From contig NC_089435.1 of the NCBI RefSeq assembly GCF_026210795.1, positions 3,968,001 through 4,032,000 of the forward strand: a DNA stretch of 64,000 bases, written 5' to 3'. The stretch is from Rhizophagus irregularis. Its lineage: Eukaryota > Glomeromycota > Glomeromycetes > Glomerales > Glomeraceae. The translations under genes and the position numbers were made by a program. Of this stretch, positions 10,940 through 22,420 are shown one piece after another. Each line of letters opens with the position of its first letter. The stretch's first letter is position 1. The notes under the pieces are model-generated. The model saw only the letters and a program-made list of their open reading frames with translations, did no database searches and had not been told where the DNA came from.

Positions 10940-13900
10940 TTAAAAATACTAAAGAAAAGAACAAAAGTTTATTTAGTGACATAAAAAAGTTAATGAAAAC
11001 GAAAATTTCTTATCACTTACCAAACTTTTAGCAAATACAATGTCACGTTTAATACGTTGTTGAGCTTCTTCCATTTTATTAAATAATGAAGAATCCCCAA
11101 TAATTCTAGCGGCACTTTTAACTTCTCTGCAAGTTTCATCTAATCTTGTAATGCATCTTACGATAGATCCTTCTGATACATCAGTTAATTCTTTAATCTT
11201 TATAAATTCCTAATGATTAAAAATCAAAGGTTAATATAAAAGTTATGATGTTTATTATGTTTGTGTGATAAAATCATTAATTATTACCGTTTTTTTAGCC
11301 CATTCATGAACAACTTCAACAAGTCCATATTTTATATGCTTATGTCTAATATTTTTAATTTCATCATCGACATCTTTAGAATTTTTAGGATCTTTAGGAT
11401 CTTTAGGATTTTTAGGATCCCTAGGATCTCTAAAATTTTTAGAATCTTTAGGATCTTTAGAATTTCTATCATTAAAATCTCTAAAATCTTCGTCTTCAGA
11501 AGGGGAAATGCCAAATTCAAGCTGTACATTATCAACACGACATGCAATATCATATATAGTTTTTAATCCCTATAAATTAATTTAATTGTATTATTATTCT
11601 AAAATTGTATGATATTATAATTAACTTTATCATAATACATACTTTCTTTAACCTTGGTGTAAGGTTTGGCGGGGCAACACTTTTATTTTTCTCTTGGAAT
11701 ATGAAACATGATAACAAAGCAACAATCTCCTCAGCTTCATAATCTGCTAAAACATTTTCAAATATTAATTCGGTAACAATCAATTCGTCGGCTGAATTGA
11801 TCTAAGTTAATTAATTAGACATGTTAATATATTTATTCTCTATATTCAACTATAACGTTAGAAATGATATGATTTTACCCCACATGCAACACGTCCTTTT
11901 AGCTGTAAGATACGATCCTCATCAATATAATTGAGTTTTTGTAATACACCTATTCTTTGTTCAAAATCCGGGTATAATTCTAGATTTTGTTCTGATATAG
12001 TATTTTTTAAATCATCCAAGTTTCTTTTAAGTAATCGTTCTTTATGTATATTTTTATACTTAAAACATAAAAATAAAATAAACCAAAATAAAATAAAAAT
12101 AAGTAAAATGAGATATTAAACCCATAAAACAATATAATATAATATACAATATTATTTACATGTTCAATAAACTCTGTACACATTATACACTGAAATAAAA
12201 TTAATTTTTCCATTAACTTATCTCTTTCTTCCAAGTTAATTCTAAAATCCAACTCAGATATTCTTGACCAATCATATTCAATTATTCTGCCTATAGAAAT
12301 TCATTAAAAGTTAATTCCAATACAAGTTGAATTTTGTAAAAATGTGATCTTTTCTTACCTTTTTGTGTTGTATCTGCATACCGCAATAACTCTTGAGATA
12401 TTCTAGAAATTTCACCTTTATCACCCTTATCAATATTATCGGAGTTTATCTATAATTTAAATTTATATTTAAGTAAGTAATATCACAATATGAAATGATA
12501 AATAGCAGAGCATACTTTGATAGAAGATTTCGTTATAAAAGCAATATCTCTGTAAGGTATAGAATCTATTTTGTGTGTATATGAATTTGGATTAGGAATA
12601 GATAACTTTGTGACAGGAAGCGGTGAACTCTCTAGTTGGATAATAGGATACGAATTTATTCAATTAGGGTTTAGTTAAATCTTAAAATTACTTAGATAAA
12701 TAGAAGGCTAACCTCGTTCAGACATGTTGTTATCCTTGTCTAAAAGCGTAAAGACTTTATATGTTTTGTCATCAGGAACAATTTTAGAGCCTGCTGATGC
12801 CAAAAGAGTCTTATTTTTAGGTGGTTGCCTCAATATAACAGCCGCTACATTCCTATAAGCCTATATGACCATTGATAGACATATTATATATATTCACGTA
12901 CAATTTATGCGTTAAAATATATGGAAATAAATTAACTTACGCCGTTATTAATAATAACTATTCTTCCCGGACTTAAAGCTTTATATACTAGGTGCGAATT
13001 GGACGAATTCATGAGTTTATTATAAAGAGAAGAAGTCAATCTAACAATATCCGCCGAAACATCATAATAATCATTTATATCTCGAGTACATATAGAGCAT
13101 TCAAGTTTTTGAAATGTGCTAAGCCTGTTTTCACTCTGCCATTTTAACATATTTGTAAGTCAACATAATATTTGCATAATGAATAAGAGAATAACTACTA
13201 TTGATAAACTCACTTCCGCAAAACTTTTTTCATGCATCGGCAACATTTTCTGACTTTTATTCTCAGAAAAACTTCGTTTAATCATGTCTTCAACTTGCAA
13301 GGCCTCAACACGTAATAAATTAAGTATCATATTATAAGTGAGACGAAATTTGGACTCCAATTTCGTAGGCTTACCCAATATCATCTCATCAAGTAAAGAT
13401 GGCTGTGAAAAAAAATATATTAAAATTTGCATTAATTTAGATTGTTATTAAAACAAATAATAGATTTTCTACCCACATTAGGAACTTCGCCATTTTTAGG
13501 AGTAATAATGACATAACCAAATTTATCTATATCACGTCTTCCCGCTCGTCCAGACATTTGTGTATATTCTCCCGGCAACAAATCACGAAAATTTTTTCCA
13601 TCATGTTTTCTTATTTCAGAAAATACAACTGTACGTGCCGGCATATTTATACCCTATCGAGTTAAAATGTTTTAAACAGCGTAAAGCAAAATTGCAATCT
13701 TTTTTTTGAAAAGAATTCAAGTTACCATAGCGAAAGTTTCTGTGGCAAAAAGAACTTTAACCAGCTTTCTTCCAAATAGGATCTCTACCATCTATTTTAA
13801 GTAGACTATATTTATTAAATCTTCCTTCAATTACTAATAGTAAGCATCTTTACAATACTAACCTCTTTAATGATTGGAAGTAATCCACCATGATGTACAG

Positions 13901-16900
13901 CAATACCTCTTTTCAATAATTCTCTAATTCTCAATACTTGAGGTAAACTCTTGTCAGATTCTAACATTAAAGAACAAACGATACATTACCATTAGTTTCT
14001 CATTTTCCTCAAAATTGAAATTAAATTTTTACAAAACTACAATTTTTATCCGAGTCTTACCGTTTAGACGAGTCAAACTTTTCTCGATAAAAACGTGTAT
14101 CTCACTTTTCTCGGAGTTAGTACAAAGATCCAAATTACTGAGAGCCGCAGCAAAATCATCACATCTCTTTTTCGAGAAAGTAAAATTTATTACTGGCAAT
14201 AAATCTCTCTTTTTCAATAAATTAATAATATTTGTCCATAAATTTTTATTTTGCTTTAAGATTGAAAGTATTTATTATTAGTAAATTATTGAATATTATA
14301 AAAATAAAAAAATCTCAGATGTAAAAAAAAATACCTGTTGCTGAGCTCTAGGATCTCCCCCACCCCCACCTCTACCTCTTTGCCTGGTACCATTGCGACC
14401 ACTTCCACGTCCACGTCCTCCACGTCCTCCACGTCCTCCACGGGCGTCACTAGCATTTCCTTTCGATTCTTTCTCTTTGTTTAATGCATTTTGAGCTTTC
14501 TTCCATCTGTAATAATTTAAAAGTCAGATATCTAAAACATTTATAAGCTTTCCCTACGTGGTGGTATACGTACTCTTGATCTGAGAAGACTTTTTTCGCA
14601 TCAACAATTTTATAAAGTTCATTTTCAGCATATAAATAATGTTCAAGTGGTACGGGACGTTTATATGTACTAATTACATAAATTTCTTTCTTTTTTGTTC
14701 GCCTATTTAAATTAATTTACAATTAGAGTTGAAAAAAACAAATTTTTCTTAGATCGTAAAATATCACAATGAATATTATACCCAATCCAATCAGCAAATT
14801 CTTTTGTATTCGGTACAGTAGCCGATAAAAGAACAAGATTTACGTGAGCAGGTAACATGATAATAACTTCTTCCCATACCACACCACGCTATGTAAAAAT
14901 ATACAATCGAATACATTAATATGACTAATATCAATCTTTAACTAAAATAGATTTTTACCTCTGAATCATTAATATAATGAACTTCATCAAATATAACAAA
15001 TTCGACATCTCTGATCAAGTCGGCTCCTTTATATAACATTGACCTTAAAATTTCTGTTGTCATAATCAAACAAGAAGCTTCAGGTCGAATTTGTATATCT
15101 CCTGTTAATATACCAACATCATCAAACTTAGTTTTAAAATCACTATATTTTTGATTTGAGAGAGCCTTAATCGGGGATGTATATATAGTTCTAAAAAAGA
15201 AAGAGGACTTAATATCAATGGTTGTGTAAGAATAATATAAATGTATTGTATTAAGAACTACCGTGTCATATGTTTTGAAGCTAAAGATATAGCATATTCA
15301 GCGACTGCAGTTTTACCGGCTGAAGTATGAGCAGCCACAAATACTGAATCCCCATTTTCCAGATGGTAAATTGCTTGTTTTTGAAATATATCCAATTCAA
15401 ATTTGAACTATAATTGAAAATATAAGTCAATATTAACTTCATTTTTGTTTTTTTTTTGTTGTTTCTCGTTACTCAATATACATACCTCATAAGCAAGCTC
15501 TGGAACAAGTTCTTTAAAATTCTCCATATCCATTTTTACCTCATGAGCCCACTCTTGCTTTCGAGAATTTGCTTTACTTACTTTACTTGCTACACTTGAG
15601 CCTTCAAGTGGAGGCGGCTGAAAGTAAATGAATATATTATACATGGCAACTTTTGAATATTTATTATACAACACTAAGACATGATTTTCATACCTGAGTT
15701 GGTAAAAGGTTATCAACAGAGTCTTCGTCTTTTATATCTTTACTTGTTACTTCTGTTTCTTCATTTTTCTCCACTTTCACGAGTTCAATATCCTATTTAG
15801 GTAAAACAATATATTATTAATTCAATATTATTAAACATTTAACATATCTTGCAATAGCGTGTTATCCTAACTTCTTGTACTTTATTATCCCGAACATCTT
15901 CCGTTTCATACAAAGGTTCAAGGAATTCGGTCAGTTCATCCTCGTCATGAGTAATCATATCAGTAATATTTAATCCCACATATTTATTTGTAGATCGAAT
16001 TTGACGGTCTTTTTCATCTATTGAGTGTACGTTAAATTAAAAGATTCGGCGTGTCTAAACATATTATGAACTATTGCAACAATTAAAATTTTTAGAATTA
16101 AAAAAGTTGTCCATCTAGTACCTTCAAATATTAAACCACGGTCAAATCCTGGAGGTATCGATAAAATTTCAACTTGATAAAGTTCAAATTGAACGAAAAA
16201 GTATATATGTGTATTTAAATTTAATGGGAAAAAAAACGTAATATTATATTATATAACGCTTTAATAAAAGAAAATTCTCTTACGTTACATCATATTATAG
16301 AATAATACAAACCATCTTCGAAACTCAACGGAATTTCCTTATCAATAATATCATTTATCACTTCTGCGTCAACCATCACTTCAGGTTCCAATCCACCTAG
16401 AAAAAACGATTTTAGTCAAAATGTTTTTATTTAAACTAATATAATTTAAATAGTTCATACCAGGAGTGAATGGAAATTGACTAGAAGCTCCTCTGACAAA
16501 ATGATTTATAGATCCAGGTTCACGTAATAATGATGTTGAATTTTTGACAGTCAAATTCAAATCAGTAACCACAACCTTTAACCACGAACAAATTAATTAG
16601 AATCTTAAAAAGTAACTTTTTTTCAAGCTTCAAAATATATAAATATATGCAGTTACTTCTTTATATCCAATAATTTTTCCATCAGGACCATCTCGAGCAA
16701 TTTCCAAAGTAGTTCGTGGTTTTGATGGTTCCAATACAGTTAATGAAATAAAATCGGGCTCACGTTCCAATAATCTTATAAAGAAATATTTAAATAAACA
16801 GAATTTCTGTCATATTTTAAATATATTCATTAAAACAATTACTAACTGTTGACATTTGAATAACCACGAAGTTGGGAATGAAGTACGAGGTATTAAATAT

Positions 16901-17247
16901 CTTTCTTCTATGTCTCGTTGTACTTCTTCTCGTGACAAGGGTCTTCCAAGTCCAACTGGTAGCTAGTTAAACAGAACTTAACAATAAATTAACTCTAATA
17001 ATGAGATATAATTAAAATTATACTGTTAATACATACTACAAGTAATTCCTCATTCAAAATATCATTTGTGCTAACTGGAATATTATTTAAATAACTAATT
17101 AGGAAAAATATACACTAAAGAAAACGACGAAATTAAAAAACAAAAGGGTTTAATGATTAAACCTGATACTGCAATATCATCCATTTGCTTAATTCGTGTT
17201 AATAAGACAGAACTGAAAATAATAGTTTTGGATTTCAAGCCCCCCAT
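10940..17247 (-). CDS. SKI2: SKI2-type RNA helicase of the cytoplasmic Ski complex
   Basis: A long minus-strand gene of about twenty exons with GT-AG introns. In order the exons give an N-terminal region ([20 protein letters not shown], later [14 protein letters not shown]), the ATP-binding P-loop AAHTSAGKT (about 15330), [12 protein letters not shown], the DEVH box in [10 protein letters not shown] (about 14980), LLSATVPN, an RGG-rich insert (14340-14450), then PARTVVF, the motif VI region [13 protein letters not shown] (about 13590) and a C-terminal DSHCT domain ([41 protein letters not shown]). The last exon is only Tyr-Phe-stop (10940-10948), matching the usual Ski2 C terminus. The first ATG (17247) opens a short exon [10 protein letters not shown]. 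Ski2 unwinds mRNA for the cytoplasmic exosome with Ski3 and Ski8. The two odd points are the RGG box, also known from related helicases, and a DPK-rich insert in DSHCT. No inactivating lesion was seen. Confidence 0.93.
11360..11490 (-). repeat. In-frame DPK/NSK repeat inside SKI2 DSHCT region
   Basis: The plus strand shows about ten imperfect copies of GGATCTTTA. On the coding (minus) strand these encode DPK, DSK, NFR and DPR triplets in one uninterrupted frame between [14 protein letters not shown] and [13 protein letters not shown]. The run keeps the frame and is exonic, so it is a species-level insertion in a loop of the helicase rather than a lesion. The open frame on the plus strand over this repeat is a shadow. 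Confidence 0.8.
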
Positions 17248-17619
17248 TATTTTACGATAATTTATCCGGCCATTATACCCGATATAGATAATCCTATCAA
17301 GTCGATCACGAATTTGTTTTTATTTTTTCTTTTCCATTTTATTTTATGTCGAGTACAAGAAAAACTTTCATATAAACCTTTTGTATAATAAGTATTTTTT
17401 ACATTCCCTGCAATTTTACTTATGTATTTTTTAGTTTACAAACTGTCTGTACTGTCTGTACATTTTATAGGGAGTTATTGTCTGTATTCTCCAGCGGAAA
17501 ATGAAACGTGATGGTGCTTTAAATAACCCTAGCTCTTGGTATTAACTTTATTACGAATAATAATGAGGCATTTATATCGTAGTATCACGTGATTAATTAA
17601 AAACATTATATAATTTGAA

Positions 17620-18845
17620 CTATGCATAGTTTTCAGTTTCTATATCGGAATCATTTTCATTACTAATTGTAAGACTGTCATTCAAAGGATTAGTAGAATT
17701 ATTAAAAATTTGAGTTTGTTGAAGTGGTGGAATTATAGAAGGATAAATAGCCGAATTAATATTTGAACTATTAAAACTAATTGGTTGATTAGGTGACCAA
17801 GGAATACACAATAGTGGAGTTTCGACTGTCAAATTTACAGCACCATATTGATATGGAACAAAAGTGCTAGTAGATGGTATAATATTATCATTCACATATA
17901 TTTGATCGTTATTTAATGCGCCGCCTAAAAGTGTACTTCCTAACGAACTTCCTCCAATAATGCCAGTTTGATAATAAAGTTGATAATTCGGTTGTCGTTG
18001 ATCCGTTTGAGCCAATAAAAATTGTTTCGATAGATATTGTATTGGTTGTTGTTCATTTCTCTTTTTTTGAATTTTTTTTGAATAATTTCTATTTATCTTT
18101 GGCATCTTTTCCGAATTTAAAATATCTTCTCCAGGCTGAAGGTATCGAAGTTCTTCAAACGCCCGAGGAGGTAAAGATGATTCTGGTGAAATGACGGCAT
18201 CTTCATAAATAATCATATGTTGATATTCTTCGTTAAATTTAATGCTTAGGGTTTTCTTTAATAAACCATCTTTCCTCAATAAAAACGTTCCTTTGCTACA
18301 TTGATGTACTTTAAGTCCTTCAGTGGTGATTCGTTTTTGTAACAAATCGTCCAAAGGTTCATGACGTTTGATGTTTAGATCACGTGTTGCTAATTCACGA
18401 TAAACTAGGAAATCTTTGATAATCCTACTTGGGCTCCATAATCTCCCATCTGTCCATCGTTTTATTCCTGATTCAATTTCATCAAACACATAACTAGGAG
18501 AGAAAAAAAAGAAATATTTTTTAAAAAAAGTAACTACAAAGTTCTTACGATAAAATACTTACACTTTTCCACCACGTAATTCTTCTTTCTCCTTCTCCAG
18601 CAATCGACGTGTGGTCTTATGAAGGATTCCCTGCCGGCACGCTTCTATTATATAATAAAAAAATTACGTAACTTGGCGATTGGGAACAATTTATTTATTT
18701 TAAACTTACCAAAAATAACCAATGCATCATTTAAAGTTTCAACTCTCCCTGGAAAGTAGTCAAATGTGAAAACAGTCTTCTTTTTAAATAAATTACGCGA
18801 GTATAAGTTCGAACGATTAATTAACGAACCTCGATAAGTTTCCAT
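17620..18845 (-). CDS. WOPR-domain (Gti1/Pac2/Wor1 family) transcription factor
   Basis: Four exons can be joined: 18830-18845, 18710-18748, 18563-18644 and 17620-18493. The joined start reads METYRGRVETLNDALVIF then EACRQGILHKTTRRL, a standard WOPR opening; the 81-bp intron at 18749-18829 is in frame, so a reader ignoring it would add 27 foreign residues. The fourth exon holds the family signature SGIKRWTDGRLWSPSR and FLVYREL. The C-terminal part is Asn/Ser/Pro/Gln-rich and ends DSDIETENYA. WOPR proteins bind DNA in the nucleus and control morphological switching, gluconate or stress responses and host interaction in other fungi; the target here is unknown. The gene looks intact. Confidence 0.9.
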
Positions 18846-19289
18846 TTTTTTTTCTGGAGAAAAAAAGGTGCAAAAAAGGAGATTAAAAGATTTAAAATAA
18901 ACAAGAAAATTTCTGTGATTATTTTATACTTTTTTTTTGTATCATGAAAAAAAAAAGAGTCTAAATAGACTTCTTCAAGTGTAAAAAAAAAGTTTGATAA
19001 AGTCTATCTAGATCACACATATTTGATTAATAAGTGAGAATTATATTTTTTAATACATCAACGAAAATATATAACACTAAATGTATATATGTCAAGATTT
19101 ATGATTAACTATAAATCACTTTCAGCCATATGTGACAAAATAAGATAAATTTATCGTAAACATTTTATTAACATTTTATCAATTATATAATTAAATTAAT
19201 TAACTACAAACCACTTTATAATTAAATGATCAATTAATCAATTATCTATAAATAGTCCTACTCAAAATATAACGAAGTTTTATATTTAT

Positions 19290-19738
19290 TCATTTATTTA
19301 ACATTTCACGTTGTTTAATCTCCAATTGTCTACGTTTATTAAAATATTCGACCTTTTACGAATTCAAATTTGAATTATACCAATTATATCATCATTCAAT
19401 GATTAAATTATATATAAATTTAAATTAAAATTATAAATATTAATGAATAATAAAATCATCAAAATAATTAAAGTTTCTTCGATTTTATCTTCACTTACCC
19501 AACTTGTAATACAAGATTTTTCATATTCTTCCTTCTTTTTCCAACAATTAAATTTTTTTACCAATTTTTGCATGTTTTCATCATTTTGTACTGAAACTGG
19601 GTCAACAAATAATTTATCATCATTATTCGAATTATTGATATTATCTAAACATTCAAAATATTCATCTCGTAATTTCCAACAGAGATCTCTTTGGGAGCGT
19701 AAAGGTGGTATTGATTGAGTGTTTGTTGATGAAGTCAT
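19290..19738 (-). CDS. COA6: COA6-like cytochrome c oxidase assembly factor
   Basis: Two exons: 19499-19738 and 19290-19352, joined at a GTAAGT donor and an AAAAG acceptor, giving about 100 residues. The protein opens MTSSTNTQSIPPLRSQRD and has the twin-cysteine pattern of COA6: CWKLRDEYFEC (Cx9C) and CWKKKEEYEKSC (Cx10C), followed by the family tail SWVEYFNKRRQLEIKQRE encoded across the intron. COA6 acts in the mitochondrial intermembrane space in copper delivery to COX2. The uninterrupted frame runs past the donor into AT-rich sequence, so an annotation without the intron would give a false tail. About 30 extra residues lie between the two cysteine pairs. Confidence 0.88.
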
Positions 19739-22008
19739 TTTATTTTATGAAAACAAATTTGAGTATGTAATGTGTGAAATTAAAAATTTTTTTTTTGACT
19801 CTGCTTTTATTAAAGATCAGCGATTTGTTGATATTCACGTGATGAGTACTTCATTAATGGTATTAACGAAGAATCAACTGCGCACGTAAGAAGCAATCAC
19901 GCATGTGTATTACTTTCCACGCTATAGGTCATAAGAACACTAGATATCGTTCATTAATTATGGCAAAATATCACCTAGGAAAGCTGCAAGACACTTTCTG
20001 AGAGACCTCGCATTCTCCAAGTAGTTTTATAATTAATAATCCACAGACTTCTTCATTTCGAGATCGTTGAACAATTCATGGGGAGATCTCCAGTATTGAT
20101 GAATAACAACTCAATATTTTGATATTTTCACGGAGAACCGAATTTCTTATTCTTGCATAGCACGTAATTCTAAAAAAAACCAAATTTTAGTAAAAATTTT
20201 TTTGATTGTAATGAAATAATATATGTAATGGTTTCTTTATTTTGGTCTCCGCAGCTTCAATGTGGTTCTGTCTTCGTTCCACTCTAGTTAACTTATGATT
20301 AATAGATGAAAGTTGTCTTAGAATCAATTTTATATATTACTATAAATTTGAAGAAGTTTTATTCAAGTGTAATGGAATTACATAGAATAAAAATGAAAAT
20401 TGATAATTCAATTGGAAGATTTAAATGTTATAAACAACAGATATTCATATTGATTACAAATACTGTATAATTTTTTAGTCTTAAATGAATTATTTAATAA
20501 AATCAAATAGTTAATAAAAGGAAGAACTAATGTTTTAATGGCTTTAATTTACCATATATAAGCAACCTTTTTTTATTATAGGATTGCCTATTTTCAAATA
20601 CAACTATTTTTCAATATTACTAATAATCATCTGATTTTTTTGTATTATCATTTAGCCACATAGAACATCCTATCCATTTATTTTTATGCAGACATACAAT
20701 AATCCATATATGATTATACGATAATTAAAGTACATACTAATGAATATATTACTTTATGTAATTAACTACTATAATTATTAAAATAAATGTTAATATTAAC
20801 ATTTTGAGTACTGGATCCTTTAATTAGATTATGTATTTGTTGCAATTGAGGTGTAACTTCTTGAGAGTTTAAAGAACTAATAAACTTTTTTTAAACTTTT
20901 ACATATAATTTTTTTTAAAACTAATATATAAACTTTTTTAACTCTCAATATGAACTAAAAAAAACTAAATAATAATATAATTATTGTATGTGATATACTT
21001 AACAATAAGATAAAATGGCTGTGCCATTTTATTTTATTATCAAGTATACTCCATAGTCCATACAATAATATGTAAGTATAATATGACCTTTATCTCATAT
21101 GTAAACCTGATTTAAACTTACTTTATTTTCTATTTTTACAAGAAAAAATGCCACAAAAGTATAAAATAAGTTAAATATAAAAAGTTGTTAGATGGACTTT
21201 ATACCTAATAAGATAAAAATAAAAGTTGTTAATTATGCAAAACAATATAGCAAAAGTGCAAAACCTTCAGCATGCTAAAATAAGCAATATATAATAATTA
21301 AATTAAGCAATTTTGAAGAAAATTTCTGATGAAATTATTATTAATTCTTTTAAAAATATGGTATAACAATTTTATCAGTAAATTCTAATAAAGATAGTGA
21401 AAAATCAGAAATTAATAAAGAGTTGAAAACAGAAATTAAAAATTAATGAAAAACATAAATTATTAATAAAAATTAATATCATTTATAGTATACTAATTAT
21501 AGTTTACAAAATATAGATTATTAAAAAAAAAAAAAAATTATAGATTACAAAAAAAAATAACAAATTAGTGTAATAATTATAATATTTAAGAATAATAATG
21601 TTTAATTACTATATTTATTATTTAGATAGTTAAATTATATATATTAGTTACTTTATTACTAGTTAATTAAATTAAACTATTAAAGACATTAACAGAAGCT
21701 GTCAAAATGGTATATTGTGCATATAGATTTTACACACTGTAAGAAACATTTTTTTTATTATAATTAATTTAAAAAATGGTAAGAAACGTTTTTTTTTTAT
21801 TATAATTTTAAAAAACATTAAGAAAATGTTTCTTAACGTTTTTTTATTATAATTAATATTTTTTTATTATAATTATTTTTTTATTATTTTTTATTATAAT
21901 TAATATTTTTTTTTTATTATAATGTTTTATTATAATTAATTAAAATAACATTTTTTTTAAATGGCTAACTAAAAAATTATTTTTTTTTGAACGGGTTTAG
22001 TTAATATA
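19739..22008. other. Long AT-rich gene-free stretch
   Basis: The first few hundred bases are the 5' flank of COA6. From 21,500 to 21,960 the sequence is mostly TTTTTTATTATAATTAA-like runs. No gene. A near-perfect hairpin lies at 20,982-21,066 (separate entry). Confidence 0.5.
20982..21066. repeat. 85-bp near-perfect hairpin
   Basis: Arms TATACTTAACAATAAGATAA and TTATTTTATTATCAAGTATA meet around AAAATGGCTGTGCCATTTT, with outer arms ATTGTATG and CATACAAT. It may be a tiny foldback element; a hairpin RNA is possible but unsupported. Confidence 0.6.
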
Positions 22009-22176
22009 CTGTATTTTTCCAAAATTAGTCACTTCTTTTTTACAAGGATTTTGATTAAAAAACTTGGGAAGGTGCTTAATTTTTACTAGTATTTTATATA
22101 AAAATCTTTTTATCAAAGTTCGAAAAGTTGGTAGAGGTGCTTAATTTCAGAAATGACTAATTTTGAAAAAATACGG
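22009..22176. mobile_element. 168-bp TA-flanked MITE
   Basis: TIRs CTGTATTTTTCCAAAATTAG and inverted CCGTATTTTTTCAAAATTAG, with TA on each side. The interior repeats GGTGCTTAATTT, reminiscent of the TIR of the element at 9653-10053 (GGTGGTGCTTAA), so the two may be related. Confidence 0.65.
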
Positions 22177-22420
22177 TAACTATTATTTGATAACAGACTA
22201 GGTAAATTTTAATCTAATCTGTTTTGATCTATTTAACTCATTAATAATTTTATTTATTTTATTAAATAATAAATATAAGAATAAGTTTATGTAATGTTTG
22301 TATAATTTCAGATTGTATAACATTTATGTGTGATTTCTTTTTTTTCTTTAAAATTTCTTCAGTTACAATTAAATTTACATCGTAAAGAAACAATAAGCAT
22401 AATTAAATTTACATCATATA

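Noticed and set aside
11261-11566. Plus-strand 101-codon frame with repeated FRIFRI
   Set aside because: Antisense of the DPK repeat in the SKI2 exon.
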